Positions 53,594 to 61,096 of a DNA stretch of 64,000 nt are shown piece after piece. This DNA comes from Lishizhenia tianjinensis. Lineage in GTDB: Bacteria; Bacteroidota; Bacteroidia; Flavobacteriales_D; Crocinitomicaceae. The position numbers were made by a program, and so were the translations under genes. The notes under the pieces were generated by a model that was given only the letters and a program-made list of their open reading frames with translations, was not told the origin of the DNA and did no database searches. The DNA lies in contig CALQIX020000017.1 in assembly GCA_943330745.2 (NCBI GenBank), positions 1 through 64,000 on the forward strand, given 5' to 3'. Position 1 is the stretch's first letter. Every line of letters begins with the position of its first letter.

Positions 53594-54991
53594 ATGAAGT
53601 CAATCAGTTTAGCAGTTTTGCTTTTTACTTTTGGTATTGCTAATTGTCAGACCACCGTTTCAGGAGGGATTTATCAAAATACAACGTGGACCTTGGCAGG
53701 AAGTCCATACGAAGTAACTGGTTCCATCGTCGTATTTCCAGGGAAAACGCTAACCATTGAACCGGGTTGTGTAGTAAAGTTTTCGGCTGATTATACCTTT
53801 AATACAGGGAATCTAATTTACTTAGAAATACGAGGATCTTTGGTTGCAAACGGAACACCGAATATACCAGTTGTATTCACCAGTACCGATACAACAACCG
53901 GATTCTATAACTGGTATGGGATTCGAATCAAGGGAAGTCAAGGTGGTTCTGTCCAAATGAATAACTTTGAACTTCACAATTCATATCAAGGAATTCACAA
54001 CGATATTTCAGAACCCGGAGTGACTTATCAATTTGACGAATGCTATTTTAGATCCAATAATTATGCACTTCAACTCAATGCAGATTTAGTATACAATAAC
54101 TGTATGTTTGAATCAAATGGAGTGGGGCAAGCGGCTCAAATTCAATACGGTACATTAACAGCGACCAATTGTTATTTCATCAATAATTTTTGCTCATTTA
54201 CTTGGTCAAATGGAATTAATGTTTCCAATTGTACGTTTGTTGGCAATGAGAATAACATAATTGGTTCACCAGGAACGATTCAAAACAGCCAATTTTTGAA
54301 TAATACATTCGGGATAACCGAAACATCGAACATTACTGTGACAAATTGTAATTTCGAAGGAAATGGAACTGGGATTGATGGTGTATCAGATTGTTCAGTT
54401 AGCAATTCAACTTTTACGGATAATTCAATCGCCATTAAAATTGGTGACGGGGGAGAAGTTCGTAAAAACCAAATCAACAATAATGGAGTCGGTATTCAAG
54501 TGTTGGCCTACAATCCAACTACCACAGTAATTGATTCCAATAACATCTGCAACAATAGTGTTCATAACTTAGAGAATTTAATAGACAAAAATTTCCAAGT
54601 AAATTTAAATTGTTTTTGTTCGCAAGATTCAGTAGTTATCGAAAATGGAATTTATGACGGATATGATGATATTACCCGCGGACTGGTAAACTATGCAATC
54701 TATGACGATTCATGTCAAACGATTTTAAGCTACATAACCAAAGTGGTGTTGGATGGAAATGCCAGTATAGTGGAACAAAACCAATCATGGAGGGTGTGGG
54801 CTTTTCAAAATCAACTACATATTATTACTGAAAATCCGATGGATATTCAATTGCTGACTAGTACTGGACTTACTGTTTACAAGTCGGCATTACTGGCGGG
54901 AGAAAACGTATTGCCAATCACTTTTTCTACTGGGGTTTATTTGGTTTCAAATTCTTTAGGAGATCAAAAACGCTTTGTTGTTGCACCCTAA
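53594..54991 (+). CDS. Secreted right-handed beta-helix protein with T9SS type A sorting domain (second of a pair)
   Basis: A 465-residue paralogue of the previous gene, beginning MKSISLAVLLFTFGIANCQ (signal peptide). The two proteins align from the first mature residues (QTTVSGGIYQNTTWTLAGSP versus QTTFSGGIYQNATWSLSGSP) through VVFPGKTLTIEPG, the N-C-x-F helix steps and the block NCFCSQDSVVIENGIYDGYD, DITRGLVNYAIYDDSC. The C-terminus is again type A-like (FSTGVYLVSNSLGDQKRFVV). No catalytic residues are evident. Gene order, 3-bp spacing and similarity point to a tandem duplication, now well diverged. Confidence 0.82.
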   Translation: MKSISLAVLLFTFGIANCQTTVSGGIYQNTTWTLAGSPYEVTGSIVVFPGKTLTIEPGCVVKFSADYTFNTGNLIYLEIRGSLVANGTPNIPVVFTSTDTTTGFYNWYGIRIKGSQGGSVQMNNFELHNSYQGIHNDISEPGVTYQFDECYFRSNNYALQLNADLVYNNCMFESNGVGQAAQIQYGTLTATNCYFINNFCSFTWSNGINVSNCTFVGNENNIIGSPGTIQNSQFLNNTFGITETSNITVTNCNFEGNGTGIDGVSDCSVSNSTFTDNSIAIKIGDGGEVRKNQINNNGVGIQVLAYNPTTTVIDSNNICNNSVHNLENLIDKNFQVNLNCFCSQDSVVIENGIYDGYDDITRGLVNYAIYDDSCQTILSYITKVVLDGNASIVEQNQSWRVWAFQNQLHIITENPMDIQLLTSTGLTVYKSALLAGENVLPITFSTGVYLVSNSLGDQKRFVVAP

Positions 54992-55427
54992 AACCGAGTT
55001 GTTTAGGTCGGAAAGTAACTTGAATTTCAATTAGTTAGAAAATAATAACTTCTCTATGTTTTCTTGGTGTTCAGAGAATGCTTTTAAAGAATAATGTCGT
55101 GTTGAAAGGTTCTTCACATCGAGTTTAATACGCTAGAATCCCTTCAATAAAACTCTAGATTTGGCGATAATCATCTATCAAATAAACAGAATTTAAAGGG
55201 ATGTTTCTTAAAATGTTAATCGATTCAGCAGACGCCGTGAAAGGATTGCAGATTTGTTTGAGGGAATTACAATATGGCATAATGCCATTCAGTTTATAGC
55301 TAGATAGCGATGCAGTGTCGTCTTTTTTTATTTTTTTTGAGCCACGTTGTAACAAAATCACTTAAATCGGGTCATATGGGAAATTCATCACGGGAATGAA
55401 TGCAAGTGTTACTTAAATCTATTAGCC
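54992..55427. other. 436-bp gap without a supported gene
   Basis: A 68-codon frame (55155-55361, minus) and a 33-codon frame (55202-55303, plus) overlap here on opposite strands. Neither has a recognisable domain or a convincing start context. The only other structure I see is the palindrome GGCATAATGCC near 55274 and a T-rich run at about 55322-55338. Confidence 0.4.
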
Positions 55428-55868
55428 ATGAAAAAGTTAACTATCAAAAAAAGTTTTTTCGGAATTCTTTTAGTTGTTGTCGCTACAAGTTGTTCGCAAA
55501 GTTCAATTTTTAAATCCCCTGCTACGAAAATTCAAGGGAAATGGAAAATAGAAAAAGTAAGTTTTAGACCGTTTAAATCCCTGGTCAACACCGATGTTTC
55601 ATCGCAATATAGCGGTCAATCAGTTGAGTTTAATTCGGATAACTCACTCACGAAATATACCTTGTCTGATACACTGAGAGGAACATGGAATATTCAACAA
55701 AATGTTACTAGTGAATCCAGTTATAATGAAAATTTAATAACAGCGGTTACGAATTCAGATGGAACGGTTACTATTTCAACGTTAACTAATTTGTACATAG
55801 GCACCAAGAAAATCAAAGCCTACGAATATCGTGGAGATGGAACGTATTATTACGTGTTTGAGAAATGA
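55428..55868 (+). CDS. Lipocalin-like lipoprotein
   Basis: A 146-residue protein with a lipoprotein signal (lipobox V-A-T-S-C, Cys 22). The mature part opens with IQGKWKIEKVSFRPF, the G-x-W of lipocalin-like domains, and continues with strand-like segments VEFNSDNSLTKYTL, LRGTWNIQQ, TVTISTLTNLYIGTKKIKAY and a last YYYVFEK. This is the layout of the small lipocalin-like family common in Bacteroidota; its ligand is unknown. The gene stands alone, with non-coding DNA on both sides. Confidence 0.7.
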   Translation: MKKLTIKKSFFGILLVVVATSCSQSSIFKSPATKIQGKWKIEKVSFRPFKSLVNTDVSSQYSGQSVEFNSDNSLTKYTLSDTLRGTWNIQQNVTSESSYNENLITAVTNSDGTVTISTLTNLYIGTKKIKAYEYRGDGTYYYVFEK

Positions 55869-56231
55869 TGAGGTGTTAACTTCTGACTATGAATGTTTTT
55901 TTAACCCGCAATTTGTGTTTTAGTTAAGCAGGTGGGTAGGAGCGATAAGTAGCTTTTGTGTTTATTTCTAATAGTATAAATACTAAAATTAATAGTGTTT
56001 ATACAATTTTTTTTCTCCTTTTTGGTAGATGGATGAGTTGTGTCAAAGCCAAGCTACATCAAGTGTTTCGCATTATATCGCACAAGTATAATACGTTTTT
56101 GATGTTTTGTGTAATAAAACACATTCATTTTTTTCGTATATTGTTTGCCGAAAGCTGAATTTAATAGGTAATAACTAAACAAACCATTTATGAAGACAAT
56201 TGGCAAGCTTTTTTTTCTTTCCTTAAATAGT
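55869..56231. other. 363-bp AT-rich gap without a supported gene
   Basis: Only short overlapping frames on both strands. A weak inverted repeat TGTTTT-N7-AAAACA lies near 56102-56120. I see no RNA gene or clear promoter. Confidence 0.4.
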
Positions 56232-56636
56232 ATGAAAAAGTCCATTCTTTATTCTATGTTTTTTGCCATGCTTATTCTAATGAGCGGGTGTAAAAAAGAA
56301 CAGGTGTGCAGCGATATGCCTGATGGGCTCTATGAAGGTTGGTTTACGGATAATGGTTCAACTCCTCAGTATATACCTTTGCGAATTATGAAGATAGATG
56401 ACATTACATGGGTTATTAATAGTTCGGGTGATCCTACTTTTGGACCGTATACCAAAAGAGATAAATGTTACATAGGGGGTGTAATCGAAGGAAAGAGTTG
56501 TATCGGGGAAATTCAACGTAAAAATGGCAAATATTCTATTAAAGGCACGTATTCTTACGGCACTAATAGTGGAGGGCAAGGTAATCCCAATCTTCAATTC
56601 TACGAAGTCAAAGGAACATTCGAAATCAGAAAGTAA
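56232..56636 (+). CDS. Small lipoprotein of unknown function
   Basis: A protein of ~134 residues. I start at the ATG at 56232 (MKKSILYSMFFAMLILMSGC), which gives a textbook lipoprotein signal with Cys 20; the frame from 56190 would add 14 residues in front. The mature protein opens KKEQVCSDMPDGLYEGWFTD and contains beta-strand-like stretches (YIPLRIMKIDDITWVINS, GKYSIKGTYSYG, NLQFYEVKGTFEIRK). Four Cys residues are present besides the lipid one. No known domain is recognised. It sits in the gene-poor accessory patch. Confidence 0.65.
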   Translation: MKKSILYSMFFAMLILMSGCKKEQVCSDMPDGLYEGWFTDNGSTPQYIPLRIMKIDDITWVINSSGDPTFGPYTKRDKCYIGGVIEGKSCIGEIQRKNGKYSIKGTYSYGTNSGGQGNPNLQFYEVKGTFEIRK

Positions 56637-56710
56637 TGAGCAACTTTTTTACTCTCGTTCAATTGAACCAATTCTGATTTAAAAAGGTAATATCTGTTTT
56701 CATGGACAAT

Positions 56711-56799
56711 TCAATACGTCAACAGTTCATTCAAACACGTTTGAATCTGTTTCAACTCCAATTTTGAAATCGTTCCATGGTGTTTTTTATTTACTTTTA
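56711..56799 (-). pseudogene. 3' remnant of a mazF-like toxin gene
   Basis: The minus strand from ~56799 to the TGA at 56711-56713 encodes LKVNKKHHGTISKLELKQIQ then TCLNELLTY and a stop. This matches the C-terminus of the intact toxin at 58302-58634 (VGMISKLEMKQIQKCLQEILIY) in residues, frame and stop position. About 37 of 39 bases agree in 56741-56779 versus 58332-58370. Upstream the frame meets a stop, and no other part of mazF is found. It is a decayed second copy, not a product of the intact gene. Confidence 0.7.
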
Positions 56800-56872
56800 A
56801 TTATCTAATTGTACTTTTGGTGGTCCAGTGCCATGTTGGAGGTTACAAAAATTATGTTCAAAAGAAAATCAA

Positions 56873-56962
56873 ATGAAATTTCAATTAATTATTTTTTTGT
56901 TATTACTTAACTTTAATTCATTTAGTCATGTCAAATCCAAAATTAGAATAACCCTCTTTTAA
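56873..56962 (+). pseudogene. 29-codon secretory signal-peptide-like frame (possible remnant)
   Basis: ATG to TAA encodes MKFQLIIFLLLLNFNSFSHV followed by KSKIRITLF. The first ~19 residues are a convincing signal peptide (Lys, hydrophobic core, S-F-S-H end), but no mature protein follows. It may be the start of a broken secreted-protein gene or a chance frame in AT-rich DNA. Confidence 0.3.
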
Positions 56963-57035
56963 ACCCGCCAATAATTTCCAATCCTCATTCAAATTAACCC
57001 CGTTCGAAGAAAAGTTAAACAAAATAAAACTTAGT

Positions 57036-57845
57036 ATGATCAAAATAATCAATAATGAGAATTATCAAAATATTTGTATTTCTAACAATATTGATGGAGT
57101 TGCTTTAAAAAAATTAATGATTAAAAACAATATTTTCTCACTCAGTGTGGAAGGTGACGTAGAAAATTTGGATTTTTTATTTGAAGTAAAAGACATCATA
57201 AAAAAATTAAGTATAGAGTACATAGCTAAAGTTGATAACACTATAATTGAAAGTTTAATAAACCTAGAATTTTTAGGACTCCTTACAATAGGAAAACACA
57301 TAATTAGCTTCAAAAATTTTCGTGAATTGCAATATTTGTATATAGAATTTGATAAAAAAATAACTAATATCGATATCCCAAACGAATTGGAAAGATTGAC
57401 TTTATACAAATGGAAAAAGAATCATTGCAATTTAATTTTACCTAATTTTTTAAATCGACTTGAGATAGTTTCAAATCATTTTGAATCTTTAACTTTTATT
57501 GAAAACAATCAATATAAGGAATTAGGTCTTTATTATATGCCAAAGTTGGTAACTTTAAATGGAATTTTTGAAACTGAAAAACTGAAAAAAATTCATTTGA
57601 AGTCATGTAAAAGATTTAAAACTTATGAGGAACTTTTAAATTTTCCTGAGCTTGAAGAACTTATAATTGAAGACTGTGGGGTCATTGATTCAATTCAAAG
57701 TTTAAAAATGCTTCCAAAATTGAAATCTTTAAGAATAATTGGTAATAACGATTTAATGGATAAAGAAATTGAGTTTATTGAAGAATTAAATGATTACTTT
57801 ATATGCGGAAAGAAGGGCGGAAAGAATTTTACTAAAAATTTGTAA
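57036..57845 (+). CDS. Leucine-rich-repeat-like protein, orphan
   Basis: A 269-residue cytosolic protein, with no signal peptide or membrane segment. From ~residue 70 it shows irregular ~20-24-residue units of LRR type: LEFLGLLTIGKHIISFKNFR, LQYLYIEFDKKITNIDIP, LERLTLYKWKKN, LNRLEIVSNHFESLTFI, LKKIHLKSCKRFKTYEELLNF, LEELIIEDCGVIDSIQSLKML and LKSLRIIGNNDLMDKEIEFI. The spacing L-x-x-L-x-I/L-x-x-C/N fits a curved repeat solenoid. Such single cytosolic LRR-like genes in Bacteroidota often sit in accessory patches and can be immunity or recognition proteins, but nothing here proves that. Very AT-rich. No partner gene is intact. Confidence 0.6.
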   Translation: MIKIINNENYQNICISNNIDGVALKKLMIKNNIFSLSVEGDVENLDFLFEVKDIIKKLSIEYIAKVDNTIIESLINLEFLGLLTIGKHIISFKNFRELQYLYIEFDKKITNIDIPNELERLTLYKWKKNHCNLILPNFLNRLEIVSNHFESLTFIENNQYKELGLYYMPKLVTLNGIFETEKLKKIHLKSCKRFKTYEELLNFPELEELIIEDCGVIDSIQSLKMLPKLKSLRIIGNNDLMDKEIEFIEELNDYFICGKKGGKNFTKNL

Positions 57846-57856
57846 TAAAAGGATTT

Positions 57857-58161
57857 ATGTCTTTTTTACTGCAAATTAAATCATTCAGCCTTAGTTACTT
57901 TAATACTGATTACAACATAATCAGTGGCAACACGCCAATTCCGTCAATCCAAGCAAGTAGTAATGCGACAATAAAAAATATGGAGAGTTCAACTATTATA
58001 ATGTTTGGCATGAAGACCCTGATAATTCACATGATTCCGAAATTGAAACGAGAAGAAATTTAATTGGCTTAAATAGTTATGAGCAACAAAATAGAAATAT
58101 GTTAGAATTTAGAGAAAGAAGGAAAAATCGTACTGTTAATTCTGAAATAATGTTGGAATAA
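57857..58161 (+). pseudogene. Degenerate fragments of an unidentified gene
   Basis: Two frames look coding-like. One from 57857 gives SFLLQIKSFSLSYFNTDYN and IISGNTPIPSIQASSNAT. The other, from 57964 to the TAA at 58159-58161, gives KKYGEFNYYNVWHEDPDNSH, then ETRRNLIGLNSYEQQNRNML and EFRERRKNRTVNSEIMLE. The second is polar, regular and ends properly, like a real C-terminus. The frame switch near 57975 suggests a frameshift or two joined pieces. I do not recognise the family. It follows the LRR-like gene by 11 bp. Confidence 0.35.
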
Positions 58162-58254
58162 GGATGGAAGGTTCTGATATTGTACTTTAATGAAAATGAG
58201 TTCGGATAACAAACGCAATTGTGAATTTTAACGAAATCTATTTCTTTTAAAATG

Positions 58255-58285
58255 TTACGCAAATTGCGTTACGCAAAATGCGTAA
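58255..58285. repeat. Two overlapping perfect palindromes (TTACGCAAATTGCG / TTACGCAAAATGCGTAA)
   Basis: 58255-58268 and 58269-58282 are near-identical 14-bp direct repeats. Each also forms a perfect dyad: ACGCAA-A-TTGCGT (58257-58269) and TTACGCA-AAA-TGCGTAA (58269-58285). It lies 17 bp past the end of the mazF-type toxin gene. The tandem dyads look like operator half-sites or a small hairpin, but there is no T run, so a terminator is unlikely. Confidence 0.6.
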
Positions 58286-58301
58286 TTTGTTTACTTGTTC
58301 T

Positions 58302-58634
58302 TTAGTATATCAGAATCTCTTGGAGGCATTTTTGAATCTGTTTCATCTCCAATTTTGAAATCATTCCAACACGCGATTTTAATCTACTTTTTGATATCGA
58401 TCGTACATGCAATGTCAAAACCTCTGAGGTTGATGCTAAGCCATTCGCAGAAGTTGGGTTTAAAATAAGATTTCCGTGGTAGTTTTCGATTTGGGTTGTT
58501 AGCGGGGCACAAATCACTACATTGGCATATTGGTTAAGTAAGTTTCCACTGATAATTACTACAGGTCTGAAACCAGCTTGTTCACTGTCTTCCACAGGAT
58601 TCAAGTTGGTATACCAAATTTCGCCTTGTTTCAT
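58302..58634 (-). CDS. MazF/PemK-type toxin (type II toxin-antitoxin system)
   Basis: A 110-residue PemK/MazF-like endoribonuclease toxin. It begins MKQGEIWYTNLNPVEDSEQAGFRPVVIIS, of which G-E-I-W-x-x-x-L-x-P and G-x-x-x-G-F-R-P-V-V-I are the conserved start with the catalytic Arg. Further matches are YANVVICAPLTTQI, HGNLILNPTSANGL and EVLTLHVRSISKSRL (T and R of the active region), ending VGMISKLEMKQIQKCL. The family cuts mRNA at short sites when freed from its antitoxin. The antitoxin gene overlaps its start by 4 bp (ATGA), as usual. A decayed copy of its 3' end lies ~1.5 kb away at 56711-56799. Confidence 0.92.
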   Translation of the reverse strand: MKQGEIWYTNLNPVEDSEQAGFRPVVIISGNLLNQYANVVICAPLTTQIENYHGNLILNPTSANGLASTSEVLTLHVRSISKSRLKSRVGMISKLEMKQIQKCLQEILIY

Positions 58635-58867
58635 TCTTCTTCCAATTGACTCAAATAATCCGTCATTCCTTCTTCTGCAATTTGTTTGATATCTGCATCT
58701 TCTGCCATCCGTTTGTACGATTTGATATATGATGCACGATTCAACTGTTCTAAATAAATGCGCAGCGCCCGTTCAATCAGCGTATTTTTAGGAACAGAAA
58801 GTTCTTTGGCTTTGTTGGCAAGTTGTTCTAAAAGATCATCCGGCAACGAACTTGTGAAAGTTGACAT
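58631..58867 (-). CDS. Ribbon-helix-helix antitoxin partner of the MazF-type toxin
   Basis: A 78-residue protein. The N-terminal ~45 residues are ribbon-helix-helix-like: TFTSSLPDDLLEQLANKAKE (strand and first helix), SVPKNTLIERALRIYLEQLN (turn and second helix). The rest is an acidic, helical tail (EDADIKQIAEEGMTDYLSQLEEE) that would bind and block the toxin. It would also bind DNA and autoregulate the operon. No strong TAnnTTTG promoter is visible in the 48 bp before it, so it may use a weak promoter or read-through from the Kelch gene upstream, which lies on the same strand. Confidence 0.85.
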   Translation of the reverse strand: MSTFTSSLPDDLLEQLANKAKELSVPKNTLIERALRIYLEQLNRASYIKSYKRMAEDADIKQIAEEGMTDYLSQLEEE

Positions 58868-58915
58868 ATTTTTAATTTATAAATATAAAATGTAAATATA
58901 AAAAATAAGTATGAA

Positions 58916-60136
58916 TCATTTAACGACAACCACAAACTTTTCTATCCATTCACCGTTTTCAGTTGTAATCTTGACAAAATAATTTCCGGATTCCAGAAAA
59001 TTTGCACTGAATTCAAAATGCGTAGCATTGACTTTTTCAGCGAATTGGAATCTTCCCAATTCATCAAGTATCTCAATGGAAACAATCGTTTCATTTGCTT
59101 TTATCGTAATTTCAGTTGAACTTGGATTCGGAAAAACCTGAAATTGAAAAGATGAAACTTCATCCAATTCAGCCACATTATCAAGGCGCCACGTTTCATT
59201 GAAGCGCGTATCTGTTGAAACACCCGTTGTATAATACAAATCATTTTGAACCAAAAAAGCAACACCGCCTTTGCGCGCTACGGAAGGAAAATCGGGCAAA
59301 AAATCGGTGGTAAAATCACTTAAATGAATGCGTTCTGCGGAAGTTAGGATTTGTCCCACAGAATCTAAACCACCAAATAAAAACAATAAACTATCGGTTT
59401 GTGCGTAACCCACATACGACCTTTTTCCCCAATCGAGAGTTGGAACAACTGCCCATGAATCATTACTTGGCAAGTAGCTCAAAATTTCTGCGTTGTGCCC
59501 CGTTTGGTTGTTCAAATTGTTTCGTCCCAAGCCAATGAAGGCAATATTTTGAAACGTAAAAGCGATTCCTCTCCAAATACCATCTGTGGGGATGTTGTTT
59601 TTCTGAACCCAAGTTTGGGAAGTGAAATTGTATGTCCACACCTCATTCAGTGTTCCGTTTGTATTTTTTCCACCAACAACAAACCATGTATCATTCAACA
59701 AAAACGCTACCATTCCAGCTCTTCCGGCAGCAGGAAAAACACTTAGTTCGGTCCAACTATCGGTTACAGGATCGTAGGTCCAAAAATCGTTTTGGTAAAT
59801 TCCAGCGCAATCAACTCCTCCAAAAAGATATCCTTTGCCATTGTAGGAAGTTGCACTAGCATACTGTCGTTCTTTTCCTGCAGGCAGGGGAGAGGAGTTA
59901 CCCCAACTTTGTGTCGCTTCATCGAAAAAATAAAAATCGCGCGTGCATCCAAAACCTACTTCACGACCTGTTCCAACAAAATGTTTGGTTCCAATTTTAA
60001 AATAGGAGGCATCATCGCGCGGAGTTCCTGGAAAGGAAGTCTTTTGATTCCAGGATTGGCTCAAAAGATTGATTGATGATAGCAAAATGAACATTGCTAA
60101 TAGACTAGGTTGCTGAAAAATTCTATTTTTTCTCAT
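58916..60136 (-). CDS. Kelch-repeat secreted protein with T9SS type A sorting domain
   Basis: A 406-residue secreted protein with signal peptide MRKNRIFQQPSLLAMFILLSSINLLSQ shown as its two halves. Residues ~28-325 contain about five Kelch units with the double-Gly and distant Trp/Tyr pattern, e.g. KGYLFGGVDCAGIYQNDFWT then YDPVTDSWTELSVFPAAGRA, WFVVGGKNTNGTLNEVWTYN and LLFLFGGLDSVGQ, so a beta-propeller is likely. The last ~75 residues are a type A sorting domain: FQVFPNPSSTEITI (the P-N-P-x-x motif), SIEILDELGR and ESGNYFVKITTENGEWIEKF. T9SS would export it. The substrate is unknown. Confidence 0.88.
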   Translation of the reverse strand: MRKNRIFQQPSLLAMFILLSSINLLSQSWNQKTSFPGTPRDDASYFKIGTKHFVGTGREVGFGCTRDFYFFDEATQSWGNSSPLPAGKERQYASATSYNGKGYLFGGVDCAGIYQNDFWTYDPVTDSWTELSVFPAAGRAGMVAFLLNDTWFVVGGKNTNGTLNEVWTYNFTSQTWVQKNNIPTDGIWRGIAFTFQNIAFIGLGRNNLNNQTGHNAEILSYLPSNDSWAVVPTLDWGKRSYVGYAQTDSLLFLFGGLDSVGQILTSAERIHLSDFTTDFLPDFPSVARKGGVAFLVQNDLYYTTGVSTDTRFNETWRLDNVAELDEVSSFQFQVFPNPSSTEITIKANETIVSIEILDELGRFQFAEKVNATHFEFSANFLESGNYFVKITTENGEWIEKFVVVVK

Positions 60137-60270
60137 GTTGGGGTTGAATCTTTAAAATAGGTAAGTGTAAAACGAATTTTATTCAATTAAATTGAATTTG
60201 CATCATTTTTTCTAGAGGTTAACGAAATCATACATTTTTCAATCTAAATTATTTCATATCCAAATAGATA

Positions 60271-60987
60271 CTAATAATTGACTTCAAAAATATTCAGTAA
60301 GGTGAAAATAACTGATGATAGAATTAAAAAAATAAAGAGACTTAGCATCTTTGCAAGTGCTGATTTAATGTATCCTTTATAGGTGTTTGAACCCATAAAT
60401 TGACCAAGTAACCAAACACCATAAATCAATCCAATAATAGAAATAAAATATTGAATGACTTCAACGTTAGTGACATATGTAATTATAATTCCAACAGTAG
60501 AAAATAAAATCGTCATTCCCGATGAATATGCCATGGCGAAAAAATACTCATAGATATTATAATTTACTTTTCGATAAAGTAAATTTTTTAAAACAAAAAT
60601 CATAATCAATATTTGAAAGAGACTAAAATAAATTAAATGCTCACGCATAAAAGAATTAACGGTGGTTTGAGCTGAATCTACTAGTTCGCTTGGATGATAA
60701 CCTAACGTGTGGTCTATGTATACATAAATACCTGAGAATAAAACTAAAAATGGTATTGGTTTATAATATTTATTTCTGTTTCCAGCAAGAAAGTTATTTA
60801 TTGTTATTCCTGGACGTAAGAATAATTCTCGAAGCGTAAATAAAATTCCTTTTTCAAGATGCAAGAAATAATCGTCAAATTCCTCTAATATATGCGTTTT
60901 ATCTATACGTTCAATAACTCGAGGATTTCCACAATTATTGCAGAAATTACCTTCAAAGTTAAAGTCACAAGATTTACATTTTTGCAT
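60271..60987 (-). CDS. DUF3667 domain membrane protein with zinc-ribbon N-terminus
   Basis: A membrane protein of ~238 residues from the ATG at 60987 (MQKCKSCDFNFEGNFCNNCG); the frame from 61020 adds MFEFLHKKTQL. The N-terminus is a C-x2-C...C-x2-C zinc ribbon, then a linker with FTLRELFLRPGITINNFLAG, the signature of DUF3667, and YKPIPFLVLFSGIYVYI. About five further membrane segments follow. The family is common in Bacteroidota and its role is unknown; the zinc ribbon may bind nucleic acid or a partner protein. It is separated from the Fic gene upstream by about 109 bp. Confidence 0.8.
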   Translation of the reverse strand: MQKCKSCDFNFEGNFCNNCGNPRVIERIDKTHILEEFDDYFLHLEKGILFTLRELFLRPGITINNFLAGNRNKYYKPIPFLVLFSGIYVYIDHTLGYHPSELVDSAQTTVNSFMREHLIYFSLFQILIMIFVLKNLLYRKVNYNIYEYFFAMAYSSGMTILFSTVGIIITYVTNVEVIQYFISIIGLIYGVWLLGQFMGSNTYKGYIKSALAKMLSLFIFLILSSVIFTLLNIFEVNY

Positions 60988-61096
60988 TAGTTGGGTTTTC
61001 TTATGAAGAAATTCAAACAATTATACTCATTTTGATTGAAATAGCACCTAAAATTAGATACTTGAGAATCTAAAATTCAGCCGGGAAAAAGTCAGT

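Noticed and set aside
55155-55361. 68-codon minus-strand frame in the gap after the beta-helix pair
   Set aside because: No domain or convincing start, and a coding-like plus frame overlaps it; kept only as a note on the gap.
58077-58262. 61-codon minus-strand frame before the palindromes
   Set aside because: It is antisense to the more coherent plus-strand tail ending at 58161 and has a biased, low-complexity product.
58255-58285. Intrinsic terminator for the mazF-type gene
   Set aside because: The palindromes have no following T run in either direction.
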